DNA from: Methanosarcina sp. UBA289
GTDB lineage: Archaea; Halobacteriota; Methanosarcinia; Methanosarcinales; Methanosarcinaceae
NCBI GenBank assembly: GCA_002496565.1
Contig: DAKJ01000017.1
Coordinates: forward strand, 1 to 64,000
Direction of reading: 5' to 3'
DNA length: 64,000 nt
A model generated the notes under the pieces. It made no database searches. It was given only the letters and a program-made list of their open reading frames with translations, and was not told where the DNA came from. The translations under genes and the position numbers were made by a program. Positions 25,554 through 35,596 of this stretch are shown one piece after another. Within the stretch, counting starts at the first letter, position 1. Every line of letters begins with the position of its first letter.

Positions 25554-27149
25554 ATCGCATTTAATCTGATTCATGAAAAGTGGATACCAGTCCAAAAAAA
25601 AGACGGAACAAAAGAAACCATTGCACCCTGGCAGCTTACTGAAGGCCTCGAATTAGAAAACCCAATTGTGGAATTGGCGTCTTCTCGTCCCGATTTTAAT
25701 GGAGCACTTATACAGTTTCTTATAGGTCTTGTGCAGACAACAATGCCTCCAAAGAATGAAAGAGCCTGGAAAAATGTGTTAATGAATCCACCATCCCCAA
25801 AGATCTTGAAAACTGCCTTTGAAAAAGTAGCTCATGTTTTTGATCTTGATGGAAAAGGAGCACGTTTTATGCAGGATTATGAGCTTAAGGTTGAAGATTT
25901 TAAGAAAAAAGACGAAATTCCTATTGAAATGCTCTTACTTGAGAGCCAGGGAAGAGACCTATTTATTAAAAGTGGGACCGTAAAACAGATTTGCAGGCCC
26001 TGCCTTGCCACGGCTCTATTCACATTACAGACAAATGCACCTCAAGGAGGGCGTGGGCACCGTACATCATTAAGAGGAGGTGGACCACTAACAACAATAG
26101 TTGGAGGAAAATATCTCTGGCAAACTATCTGGTTAAATATTATTGAAAGTGAAGAATTTAATAATGAAAAACATGGAAACGCCATGAAAATTAATGATGC
26201 CGATATTTTTCCCTGGATGGCACCAACATGTACAAGTGAAAATGGCAGAGAGGTTTCTCTTTCCAATGTAAATCCTGCCCGGATTTTCTGGGCTATGCCT
26301 CGAAGAATAGTAGTCAACTATCCCCCAGATGAAAAAGACTGCGTATGTGATGTTTGTGGGTCTAAAATAAAAAACCCGATAAGCAGTTATTTTACCAAAT
26401 CCTATGGAGAGGCATATGGAGAATTGTGGAGGCACCCGCTTACTCCTTATTATAACAATAAAGATAGAAAATTTCCCTATCATGTGAATGAAGGAGGAAT
26501 AACCTACAAATACTGGCCTGGATTTGTTTTTAACAGTAGTGAAATAGGGGAAAATGCCTTAACAATTCACAAATTCCATGAAAGAAGATTAAAACTTTCA
26601 TATGTAGACTCCTTTTTTAAACATGAACCTCGAATTTGGTTTTTCGGGTATGATATTCACAATAACATTCTTACAAGATGCTGGTATGAAGGGCAAATGC
26701 CCTTAATTACAGTGGAAGAAAATCTCAAAATCGAGTACGAGCAAACGACAATACAATTAGTTAAAATTTCTGAATACATTGTAAATAACATAAAAAGTTG
26801 CATAAAACTTGCAATTTTTGACTCAAATCATAATGTAAATGGAAGTTTTTCTTTTGTAGAAAGTCGATTCTGGAAAGATACAGAACCCGAATTTTATAAC
26901 ATTCTCTATGAACTGCATAAAATAATACTTAATGGAGAAAATAAAGCTGAAACAAAGCTGAAATGGTTGAATTATCTGTCAAGGAAGGCTGTGGATTTGT
27001 TTGATGAATATTCCCAGTCAGATTTCATAGGAATTGCAAACCCTAAGCGCATAGCAGATGCCCGCAGAGACCTTCTCAAATACAATTCTAAGAACGGGAA
27101 AAAAGTAAAGGAGATATTAGATTTGCCTCTTAAGAATCCAACAAAATGA
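25554..27149 (+). CDS. cse1: Cse1/CasA (Cas8e), large subunit of type I-E Cascade
   Basis: The large Cascade subunit reads the PAM and recruits Cas3. The first conventional start in frame is at 25668, but residues expected at the Cse1 N-terminus are encoded upstream: FNLIHEKWIPVQKKDGTKE, then APWQLTEGLE. AGGAGG at 25541-25546 lies 7 nt before ATC at 25554, so I place the start at that ATC (531 aa, normal for the family). QGGRGHRTSLRGGGPLTTIVGG is the conserved central loop region, and CVCDVCGSK plus CRPCL give a zinc-ligand-like cysteine set. It lies 15 bp after cas3 and 19 bp before cse2. Confidence 0.93.
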   Translation: MAFNLIHEKWIPVQKKDGTKETIAPWQLTEGLELENPIVELASSRPDFNGALIQFLIGLVQTTMPPKNERAWKNVLMNPPSPKILKTAFEKVAHVFDLDGKGARFMQDYELKVEDFKKKDEIPIEMLLLESQGRDLFIKSGTVKQICRPCLATALFTLQTNAPQGGRGHRTSLRGGGPLTTIVGGKYLWQTIWLNIIESEEFNNEKHGNAMKINDADIFPWMAPTCTSENGREVSLSNVNPARIFWAMPRRIVVNYPPDEKDCVCDVCGSKIKNPISSYFTKSYGEAYGELWRHPLTPYYNNKDRKFPYHVNEGGITYKYWPGFVFNSSEIGENALTIHKFHERRLKLSYVDSFFKHEPRIWFFGYDIHNNILTRCWYEGQMPLITVEENLKIEYEQTTIQLVKISEYIVNNIKSCIKLAIFDSNHNVNGSFSFVESRFWKDTEPEFYNILYELHKIILNGENKAETKLKWLNYLSRKAVDLFDEYSQSDFIGIANPKRIADARRDLLKYNSKNGKKVKEILDLPLKNPTK

Positions 27150-27168
27150 TAAATGCAGGTGATCCAGA

Positions 27169-27675
27169 TTGGAAAATAAGAACACGATATCCTTTTCCGA
27201 CCCAGAAACCCGCCAGATATTTCTTGAGTGGTGGGAAAATCTTGATGAAAGTCGGGGTAAGAGAGCAGAGTTAAGACGCTGTCATAATATTAATGAAGTT
27301 GCATTTACTCCTTCTTTTCATAGTCTGAGAAAAGAGCTAAGCCGATTCAGAATAAACCAAGAAGCATTAGCTGCAATAGCTGGTGTTCTTTCTCATGTAA
27401 AAAGCAATGATACGAATTCAAGTCTTCCAGCCCAAATGGCGACACCTAAACTCGGAAGTAAGAAAGCTGCTGTAAGCGACCTCCGATTTAGAAGACTGCT
27501 CACGATAGAAGACAGAAATGAGCTGTTTATAACAATGATACGCATAGTCCGGCTTTTAGATGGATGTGTAAATATTTTCGATCTTGCAAAAAGCATTTAC
27601 TTCTGGAATGAGTACACAAAGAAGCAATTGGCTTACGAATATTACGAAAACATACCTGTTGAAAGGAAAAAGTAA
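27169..27675 (+). CDS. cse2: Cse2/CasB, small subunit of type I-E Cascade
   Basis: A 168-residue helical protein, the usual size. It starts at TTG 27169 behind a GGTGAT motif. FLEWWENLDESRGKRAELRRC matches the Cse2 signature (WW..L....RAxLRR), followed by basic helices that line the Cascade belly and stabilise the displaced strand. The C-terminus FDLAKSIYFWNE is typical. Between cse1 and cas7 as in all I-E operons. Confidence 0.93.
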   Translation: MENKNTISFSDPETRQIFLEWWENLDESRGKRAELRRCHNINEVAFTPSFHSLRKELSRFRINQEALAAIAGVLSHVKSNDTNSSLPAQMATPKLGSKKAAVSDLRFRRLLTIEDRNELFITMIRIVRLLDGCVNIFDLAKSIYFWNEYTKKQLAYEYYENIPVERKK

Positions 27676-27705
27676 ATTGTTTAAAAATATAAGGAGGAAA
27701 ATAAA

Positions 27706-28794
27706 TTGACAAACTTTGTACAGTTACACATGCTTACGTCGTACCCGCCATCAAACCTTAACAGGGATGACCTTGGAAGGCCAAAAACTGCAGTCATGGG
27801 CGGGACCCAACGCCTGAGAATCTCTTCGCAGAGCTTGAAAAGAGCCTGGAGGGCTTCGGATATTTTTAAAGAAGCGCTTTCAGGTCATGTAGGTATCAGA
27901 ACAAAAGAAATGGGAAATTTTGTATACAAGGCCCTAACAACTGGTGTAAAATTGACTGATATTCTTGAAGGAAAATCTGAGTTTTCAACTACATATCCAA
28001 AAATGGAGAAAAAGAAAGCTGAAGAACTTTCAAAGCAGATTGCATCAGTTTTTGGAAAATTGAAAAAAGAAGGATTTGAAATAGAACAGCTTGCTCACTT
28101 CAGTCCTGAAGAAATGGGGACTATTGAGAAGTTAATTATAGACCTTGCACAAAGCGGCAGCGAATTAAATGGAGAAGATAATAATATTTTGAGGACGAAT
28201 AATACTGCCGTTGATATTGCAATGTTTGGAAGGATGCTTGCAGCTAATACTCAGTACAACGTGGAAGCTGCAGTGCAGGTTTCCCATGCAATAACAGTCC
28301 ATAAAGTTGCGGTCGAAGATGATTTCTTTACGGCAGTAGACGACCTAAATAATGGAGAAGAAGATATGGGTTCTGGGCACCTCGGAGAAACTGAGTTCGC
28401 AGCAGGCCTGTTTTATATTTATATATGCATAAACCGTGATTTACTCAAAGAGAATCTGGGAGAAGATGAGGAACTCACAAAAAAAGCACTCCAAGCCTTT
28501 ACAGAATCGGCTTTAACAGTCTCACCTACTGGAAAACAAAATAGCTTTGCTTCAAGGGCTTATGCCTCGTACGTGTTGGCAGAAAAAGGAAAACAACAGC
28601 CGCGTTCACTTTCGGTTGCATTCCTGAAAGCCCTAGATGAAAAAGATCTCCTTGCTAGTGCCATAAAAGAACTCAATAGTACTCATGAGAAAATAGAGAG
28701 TGTTTATGGGAAATGCTGTGAGAACAAAACTGAAATGAACGCTTACACAGGTAAAGGATCAATCCAAGAAGTTTTGAAGTTCGTAACAGAGTAA
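27706..28794 (+). CDS. cas7: Cas7e (Cse4/CasC), backbone of Cascade
   Basis: A 362-residue RAMP-fold protein that polymerises along crRNA. It starts at TTG 27706 eight nt after AAGGAGG. Family marks are QLHMLTSYPPSNLNRDDLGRPKTA at the N-terminus, then RLRISSQSLKRAWR, FGRMLAANTQYNVEAAVQVSHAI, GSGHLGETEFAAGLFYIY and PTGKQNSFASRA. Length and motifs are complete. Cascade in E. coli has six copies. Confidence 0.95.
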   Translation: MTNFVQLHMLTSYPPSNLNRDDLGRPKTAVMGGTQRLRISSQSLKRAWRASDIFKEALSGHVGIRTKEMGNFVYKALTTGVKLTDILEGKSEFSTTYPKMEKKKAEELSKQIASVFGKLKKEGFEIEQLAHFSPEEMGTIEKLIIDLAQSGSELNGEDNNILRTNNTAVDIAMFGRMLAANTQYNVEAAVQVSHAITVHKVAVEDDFFTAVDDLNNGEEDMGSGHLGETEFAAGLFYIYICINRDLLKENLGEDEELTKKALQAFTESALTVSPTGKQNSFASRAYASYVLAEKGKQQPRSLSVAFLKALDEKDLLASAIKELNSTHEKIESVYGKCCENKTEMNAYTGKGSIQEVLKFVTE

Positions 28795-28815
28795 AGCCAG
28801 TTGGAAGGTGAAATT

Positions 28816-29559
28816 ATGAAAAAATATCTTCTCTTTCGGCTTTACGGACCACTTGCTTCCTGGGGAGATATAGCTGTAGGGACACATAGACCTTCATATG
28901 ACTATCCTTCAAAATCGTCAGTGATGGGACTTCTTGCAGCGGCAATTGGTATCAGAAGGAGTGAAGACGATAAACACAGGAAACTTGCAGAAGCCTATAA
29001 CTTTGCCGTGCTTGTGAATTCTCCGGGAACTTTTTTGAGGGATTATCACACAGCCCAGATCCCGTCGACAAGTTCGATAAAAAAGCAGAAACATATCCTT
29101 TCCCGAAAAGATGAGCTTGCAGTTGAGAAAGAGGAGGTAACAGCAGTCCTTTCTACTAGAGACTACTATAGCGACTCTTTATACACAATTGCTATCTGGG
29201 CAAAAGAAAAATGCCCTGAAGCTTGTCCTTACTCTTTGGAACTGATTGAAAACAAATTAACTGAACCTGAGTTTGTCTTATATCTTGGAAGAAAGTCCTG
29301 TCCTCCAGCTCTGCCTGTAGAAGCTCAAATAATTAGCGGAGAAAGTCTAAAAGAAGCTCTCGGAAAAGCTGAGTTTAAGTGTGAAGAATTTCTCAAATTA
29401 CTGAAAAAATCAAAACAAGTAAGGCTTTACTGGGAAGATAAAGAGGACGGACTTGTACCAGTTCATACGGTTACGCGCAGAGATCTTACTCTGAGCCGAA
29501 AAAGGTGGCAGTTTGCTGATAGAAAAGAGCACTATACGATGCTGGAATTGGGGGAATAA
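28816..29559 (+). CDS. cas5: Cas5e (CasD)
   Basis: A 247-residue Cas5 that caps the 5' handle of the crRNA in Cascade. ATG 28816 is preceded by GGAAGGTGA; the longer frame from 28801 begins inside that signal. YLLFRLYGPLASWGDIAVG and RPSYDYPSKSSVMGLLAAAIGI are the canonical N-terminal blocks, and RRDLTLSRKRWQFADR lies near the C-terminus. No processing role is expected, since cas6e follows. Confidence 0.94.
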   Translation: MKKYLLFRLYGPLASWGDIAVGTHRPSYDYPSKSSVMGLLAAAIGIRRSEDDKHRKLAEAYNFAVLVNSPGTFLRDYHTAQIPSTSSIKKQKHILSRKDELAVEKEEVTAVLSTRDYYSDSLYTIAIWAKEKCPEACPYSLELIENKLTEPEFVLYLGRKSCPPALPVEAQIISGESLKEALGKAEFKCEEFLKLLKKSKQVRLYWEDKEDGLVPVHTVTRRDLTLSRKRWQFADRKEHYTMLELGE

Positions 29560-29560
29560 G

Positions 29561-30286
29561 ATGTATCTAAGTAAAGCAAACTTAAAACCTGATGTTGTGA
29601 CAAATAAAGAGTTCTGGAAGCTCTCTAAGGATTTTGGAGATAGTTACCGGGTTCATCGTGTCATATGGTCACTATTTGCAAGTAATCCTGATAAACAAAG
29701 GGATTTTTTGTATAGGCAGGACGAAAAAAACGGTTTTCCTTTATTTTATATTGTGTCGGAGCAGGAGCCTGAAGCAAATGCAGATCTATGGCATATAGAA
29801 TCAAAGGAATACAGACCTCTGCTTTCCACAGGTCAGAGACTCGTTTTTTCATTGCGAGCTAATCCTATTGTAACAAGATGGGATGAGGATAAAAATGGGA
29901 AACCTCATCAGCATCGGCATGATGTTGTGATGGATGCAAAGACCAGAATGGAAAAAGAAATTATTCCAAAAAACAAGAAACCTCAAGTTCCAGAAATAGT
30001 CCAGAAAGAGGGATTTGAATGGCTCCGAAAAAAAGGAGACAACAATGGTTTTGAAGTAGAGGAAGGGCAGGTAATAGCTACAGGATATAGATGTAGTAGG
30101 TTCTTTAAGCCCAAAGAGAAAAATAGTGAGGCAAAAGGGAAACACAGTGTAAATATAAGTACCATTGATTTTTCTGGGATATTAACTGTAACAGATCCTG
30201 AATCTCTAACAAATGCACTGTATAAAGGGATTGGACCAGCAAAAAGTTTTGGATGCGGATTAATGCTTATCCGCCCTGCAAGATGA
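29561..30286 (+). CDS. cas6e: Cas6e (CasE), crRNA endoribonuclease
   Basis: A 241-residue RNase that cuts the repeat transcript below its hairpin and stays on the crRNA. ATG 29561 directly follows the cas5 stop, with GGGGGAATAAG as ribosome binding site. Frames opening at 29513 are extensions into cas5. YRVHRVIWSLF contains the expected catalytic histidine region, and GIGPAKSFGCGLMLI is the C-terminal glycine-rich loop. The CRISPR repeats here have the 6-bp hairpin this family recognises. Confidence 0.94.
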   Translation: MYLSKANLKPDVVTNKEFWKLSKDFGDSYRVHRVIWSLFASNPDKQRDFLYRQDEKNGFPLFYIVSEQEPEANADLWHIESKEYRPLLSTGQRLVFSLRANPIVTRWDEDKNGKPHQHRHDVVMDAKTRMEKEIIPKNKKPQVPEIVQKEGFEWLRKKGDNNGFEVEEGQVIATGYRCSRFFKPKEKNSEAKGKHSVNISTIDFSGILTVTDPESLTNALYKGIGPAKSFGCGLMLIRPAR

Positions 30287-30313
30287 GAATTAACTGTGAT
30301 GAGGACTACCAGC

Positions 30314-31225
30314 ATGCTACCAAAATTGAAACCTATTACAATAAAAGAGAGATTTTCTCTTTTGTTTCTTGAGAAGGGAGAACTCGATGTTATAGATGGA
30401 GCCTTTGTCCTTGTGGATAAAAATGGAGTCCGAACTCAGATTCCTGTTGGGGGGATCGCATGCCTGATGCTTGAGCCAGGAAGTCGAGTTTCGCATGCGG
30501 CCGCAGTTCTTGCAGCACAGGTTGGTTGTCTCCTGATCTGGGTTGGGGAAGCTGGAGTAAGGCTTTATTCTGCCGGTCAACCGGGAGGAGCGAGAGCAGA
30601 CCGTCTGCTTTACCAGGCACAACTTGCCTTGAACGATGAAGCACGAAGGAAAGTTGTTCGAAAAATGTATGAGATGCGTTTTAATGAGAAACTTTCAGAG
30701 GACTACAGTGTAGAACAAATGAGGGGAATAGAAGGATCAAGGGTAAGGAAACTTTATGAGATTTTAGCGAAAAGAGCCGGAATCAAATGGAATGGACGCT
30801 ACTATGACTATACAGATTGGGATACTGGAGATCTGCAAAACAAATGTTTGAGCTCTGCCACTTCTTGCCTATATGGAGTCACCGAAGCGGCGGTTCTTGC
30901 AGCTGGCTATTCGCCTGCAATCGGATTCATTCACACCGGGAAGCCCAGATCTTTCATTTATGATATCGCTGATCTTTTTAAATTTGAAACTGTTGTCCCT
31001 GTGGCTTTTCAGGTAGCAGCCAAAAATCCTTCAAATCCTGAAAGAGCCGTAAGGATCGCCTGCAGAGATGCATTCAGAGAAACAAGGCTGCTGAAGAAAA
31101 TAATCCCGGCCATAGAAGAAGTTTTAGCTGCTGGAAATCTCCCTATTCCTGAAGAGCCTCCTGAATCCCTTCCTCCTGCAATTCCAAATGAAAGGGGACT
31201 TAATGATGTTGGTCATCGTCCTTGA
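30314..31225 (+). CDS. cas1: Cas1, CRISPR integrase of type I-E
   Basis: Metal-dependent integrase that inserts spacers with Cas2, 303 residues from ATG 30314, which follows GAGG by 9 nt (GTG 30296 and ATG 30299 are alternatives). Catalytic residues are visible: Glu in MRGIEGSRVRKLY, His in PAIGFIHTGKP and Asp in SFIYDIADLFK. The N-terminal beta domain and the I-E-like C-terminal extension rich in Pro (PIPEEPPESLPPAIP) are present. Its 3' end overlaps cas2. Confidence 0.95.
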   Translation: MLPKLKPITIKERFSLLFLEKGELDVIDGAFVLVDKNGVRTQIPVGGIACLMLEPGSRVSHAAAVLAAQVGCLLIWVGEAGVRLYSAGQPGGARADRLLYQAQLALNDEARRKVVRKMYEMRFNEKLSEDYSVEQMRGIEGSRVRKLYEILAKRAGIKWNGRYYDYTDWDTGDLQNKCLSSATSCLYGVTEAAVLAAGYSPAIGFIHTGKPRSFIYDIADLFKFETVVPVAFQVAAKNPSNPERAVRIACRDAFRETRLLKKIIPAIEEVLAAGNLPIPEEPPESLPPAIPNERGLNDVGHRP

Positions 31226-31511
31226 AAACACAACACCCCGGTTAAGAGGAAGATTGACTCTCTGGCTTCTGGAAATCAGAGCTGGAGTATATGTAGGAGA
31301 ATATTCGGTCAAAGTAAGAGACATGATATGGGAGAATGTAGAAGCCGAATTCAATGATGGGAACATTGAAGGAAGCGCAATTATGATCTGGTCCGCAAGA
31401 AATGAAATTGGATTTGATTTCAAAGTCCTCGGAGAAAACCGCAGAATTCCAAGAGAAATGGATGGAATAAAGTTAATATCCTTCATGCCCGAAACTAAAG
31501 TAGAAGAGTAA
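31203..31511 (+). CDS. cas2: Cas2e, adaptation endoribonuclease-fold protein
   Basis: A 102-residue Cas2 of the I-E clade. ATG 31203 (MMLVIVLENTTPRLRGRLTLW) is favoured over 31188 because AAAGGGGA lies 6 nt upstream. LEIRAGVYVGEYSVKVRD and IMIWSARNEIGFDFKVLG are the class-specific blocks. It bridges two Cas1 dimers during spacer capture. It overlaps cas1 by 23 bp and ends 117 bp before the first CRISPR repeat. Confidence 0.95.
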   Translation: MMLVIVLENTTPRLRGRLTLWLLEIRAGVYVGEYSVKVRDMIWENVEAEFNDGNIEGSAIMIWSARNEIGFDFKVLGENRRIPREMDGIKLISFMPETKVEE

Positions 31512-31628
31512 ATTAACCGGAGATGTTATGTTTTTTAAATACTTCGTTTTTTATGTTAACTATATCATAAAGGATATTTTATATGTTGACGGAAAATTTA
31601 CTCCTATTCATAGTATAAAAGACAAACA
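31512..31628 (+). promoter_or_regulatory. CRISPR leader
   Basis: A 117-bp AT-rich segment between cas2 and the first repeat, with ATATCATAAAGGATATTTTATATG and TAGTATAAAAG near the array, plausible promoter elements. New spacers should enter on this side. The other end of the array has a degenerate repeat, as expected of the old end. Confidence 0.75.
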
Positions 31629-34600
31629 GAGTTCCCCACAAGCGTGGGGATGAACCGATCAATGTGCGACATGGACTCAGATATCATTCGAGTTCCCCAC
31701 AAGCGTGGGGATGAACCGGGAGCACAAATTGACGGATTATATACAGTATAGAGTTCCCCACAAGCGTGGGGATGAACCGACGCAGTAATTACCTGGAAGG
31801 TAGGCACTGGGGAGTTCCCCACAAGCGTGGGGATGAACCGTATGCAATCGCCTTATTCAAGACGCAATGGCAGAGTTCCCCACAAGCGTGGGGATGAACC
31901 GAGTGAATTTGTAGTTACAGGGTCTAATTTTGTGAGTTCCCCACAAGCGTGGGGATGAACCGTAGTGAGCTTCGGGCTTATTCAAAAAAGAAATGAGTTC
32001 CCCACAAGCGTGGGGATGAACCGGGTCATGGACTTTGCAAACGACACCTTATGCAGAGTTCCCCACAAGCGTGGGGATGAACCGGAGGCTCTAAAATGTA
32101 TTACTGTATAGCAACGGAGTTCCCCACAAGCGTGGGGATGAACCGAAATAGAGATCGCCAGGCGAAAGTCCCGAAGAGAGTTCCCCACAAGCGTGGGGAT
32201 GAACCGTTGATATAATCCGTGCCGTCATAATCTTCGTTGAGTTCCCCACAAGCGTGGGGATGAACCGGTGGAGAACAAGTAATACAAAAAATAAAAGAAG
32301 AGTTCCCCACAAGCGTGGGGATGAACCGCTGTATAACTCGTTTTCGGATGGTATCTACATGAGTTCCCCACAAGCGTGGGGATGAACCGAGATTCAAACC
32401 TTACTGCTGATGGGTCGTCATGAGTTCCCCACAAGCGTGGGGATGAACCGTCCCCAAATTCCCAAAGAGCACCCCGAATGGAGAGTTCCCCACAAGCGTG
32501 GGGATGAACCGAGGGATTGAAACTTATGAATGATTTCGAAATAGAGTTCCCCACAAGCGTGGGGATGAACCGTATTTGCATAGTGCAGTGCTTGGATGAT
32601 TCCTGAGTTCCCCACAAGCGTGGGGATGAACCGCTGCAATCTTTGAGAAAGCAAAAGAAATAGGAGAGTTCCCCACAAGCGTGGGGATGAACCGCAGCCA
32701 ATAACGGGGGGAGTGAATTATCCAAAGAGTTCCCCACAAGCGTGGGGATGAACCGTTCCGCTATGATATTGAAAGAATCGTTTCAGAGAGTTCCCCACAA
32801 GCGTGGGGATGAACCGCATCTTTTGGCGCGAGATATCCTTCTGCTGTGGAGTTCCCCACAAGCGTGGGGATGAACCGCATCCCTTCTATTTCCAGAAAAT
32901 GTTAGTAAAGAGTTCCCCACAAGCGTGGGGATGAACCGACATATACCATCTGGTAATAATTATAAAAGTGGAGTTCCCCACAAGCGTGGGGATGAACCGA
33001 CGATTGGTATATGAATGATATGTGGAAAGCCGAGTTCCCCACAAGCGTGGGGATGAACCGCTCCCAAGTCCCGCGCGCGTCCAGTACTTAGCGAGTTCCC
33101 CACAAGCGTGGGGATGAACCGCGTGGTGACATGTCCAGTATGTAACGAAAAAAGAGTTCCCCACAAGCGTGGGGATGAACCGGAAACAATGTCGTTCAAC
33201 CCATAAATGCAAATGAGTTCCCCACAAGCGTGGGGATGAACCGGCGACAAAAGCACTTATAACACTTGCTACGATGAGTTCCCCACAAGCGTGGGGATGA
33301 ACCGCTTACTTCCTCTTCCTTGCCTAATGCTTCATAGAGTTCCCCACAAGCGTGGGGATGAACCGCCTTTACTATAGTTATTCTTGCCCTTGCTCTAGAG
33401 TTCCCCACAAGCGTGGGGATGAACCGCTGAACCCCCCGCTGTAGTTCATCGGTTTCAAGAGTTCCCCACAAGCGTGGGGATGAACCGGTGAACGTATCGA
33501 TATACTCAGGTTGATATCCGAGTTCCCCACAAGCGTGGGGATGAACCGAATTAATTCTATAAACTACAATGCTGGAATCTGAGTTCCCCACAAGCGTGGG
33601 GATGAACCGTGGATTTAAAAGAGGGACTCCATCCAGATAATGAGTTCCCCACAAGCGTGGGGATGAACCGTTAAGGGCTGAAGCTAGAATAGATGGGTTT
33701 GAGAGTTCCCCACAAGCGTGGGGATGAACCTATTTTTGAATACTTGTAATCATGTAAACTTAAGAGTTCCCCACAAGCGTGGGGATGAACCGTAACGAGA
33801 GTAATTATTCGATACTGACTAACAGAGTTCCCCACAAGCGTGGGGATGAACCGCACCGGTGCAAGATCCACACTTCGCAGGATCAGAGTTCCCCACAAGC
33901 GTGGGGATGAACCGGCAACTGTTCATTTTGCGCTTGAAAAATCGTAGAGTTCCCCACAAGCGTGGGGATGAACCGCTTTTGGGCATCTGAATTAGCTGAA
34001 ATCATACGAGTTCCCCACAAGCGTGGGGATGAACCGCAAGAAGAATGTGACCTCCTGCGTTTGTGAAAGAGTTCCCCACAAGCGTGGGGATGAACCGAGA
34101 CTTTTGTAGTTCGAGCAATTTTCGGAGGAGAGTTCCCCACAAGCGTGGGGATGAACCGGGACCTTTTTTTGCAGGGGAATTTGGCATGAGGAGTTCCCCA
34201 CAAGCGTGGGGATGAACCGTCCTCAATATGGCGTGGGAAAATCCCCTAAAAGAGTTCCCCACAAGCGTGGGGATGAACCGGATGAAATTGTCCGTAGAAT
34301 CTGGCAGGCCAAGAGTTCCCCACAAGCGTGGGGATGAACCGATCTTAAAATCAGATGTCAGGATGTGATGAAAGAGTTCCCCACAAGCGTGGGGATGAAC
34401 CGTATACACTAAACAAAACAGGGTTGCTATATAAGAGTTCCCCACAAGCGTGGGGATGAACCGAAGGAGCAACCTGCACAACTATTACAAAAAACGAGTT
34501 CCCCACAAGCGTGGGGATGAACCGAGATAGGCATAAGCCCGACCCTCTGGTCCAGAGAGTTCCCCACAAGCGTGGGGATGAAACGGAAAATTGTATGCTT

Positions 34601-35561
34601 CTGGGCCTGGATAGGAGGAGTTCCCCACAAGCGTGGGGATGAACCGTACGATGATATTTTGATGACAGTTCTTAGGTAGAGTTCCCCACAAGCGTGGGGA
34701 TGAACCGGGTATCCGATTCCTAAATGTCCCTACGTTAAAGAGTTCCCCACAAGCGTGGGGATGAACCGCTGCTTCAAGGGTTCTGGCTGTTATTGGGATA
34801 GAGTTCCCCACAAGCGTGGGGATGAACCGGCATATACATGCCACGAGAGGGAGCGCGTAAAGAGTTCCCCACAAGCGTGGGGATGAACCGGTAACCACAT
34901 GACGACATACCAGACAAGCGCAGAGTTCCCCACAAGCGTGGGGATGAACCGATATTTCAAATTACTATTTATGCAGCCAAAAAGAGTTCCCCACAAGCGT
35001 GGGGATGAACCGAGGCAGCTAAAATACTCGGAATTAAAACAGTCGAGTTCCCCACAAGCGTGGGGATGAACCGTAGGGTAAACGCCCGTAAGCGAGTGGA
35101 AAACGGAGTTCCCCACAAGCGTGGGGATGAACCGACGGGAATTAAGGGATTATTCTTTGATCTCCTGAGTTCCCCACAAGCGTGGGGATGAACCGAAATC
35201 ACGGTAAATTCCTCGGTTGACGACTCCGAGTTCCCCACAAGCGTGGGGATGAACCGTTCGCATGCCGGATGACACCCCGGTCCGTATTGAGTTCCCCACA
35301 AGCGTGGGGATGAACCGATACTCTATGAGATTTAAAACACCTTCTCGCTGAGTTCCCCACAAGCGTGGGGATGAACCGCCAAGGGAACCATTTAGATAGT
35401 TATCATAAACGAGTTCCCCACAAGCGTGGGGATGAACCGCGTTCAAGGTTGTTCATATTAGAACACTCCCAGAGTTCCCCACAAGCGTGGGGATGAACCG
35501 ACATCTGAGAAGGTTTTACCTGCTGCTCAACAGAGTTCCCCACAAGCATGGAGATGATGTA
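31629..35561 (+). CRISPR. Type I-E CRISPR array: 65 repeats, 64 spacers
   Basis: The 29-nt repeat begins GAGTTCCCC, has the stem CCCCAC/GTGGGG around AAGC, and ends GATGAACCG, very close to the E. coli I-E repeat. The period is exactly 61 bp at every position I checked, giving 32-nt spacers. The first repeat is at 31629 and the last at 35533 (3904 = 64 x 61). Only three repeats deviate: the 35th (33703) ends in T, the 49th (34557) has AACG for ACCG, and the last (35533) has CATGGAGATGATGTA at its 3' end. I saw no duplicated spacer. The uniformity implies recent or ongoing activity. Confidence 0.98.
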
Positions 35562-35596
35562 GTTTTTTGATATCTCTTTTAAAATATATATGGCCT

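Noticed and set aside
31604..35446. Many overlapping minus-strand ORFs of 67-174 codons with repeats like HPHACGEL, PTLVGNS and SSPRLWGT
   Set aside because: They are read-through of the CRISPR repeats and spacers. The 61-bp period cycles the three frames and yields these well-known false proteins.
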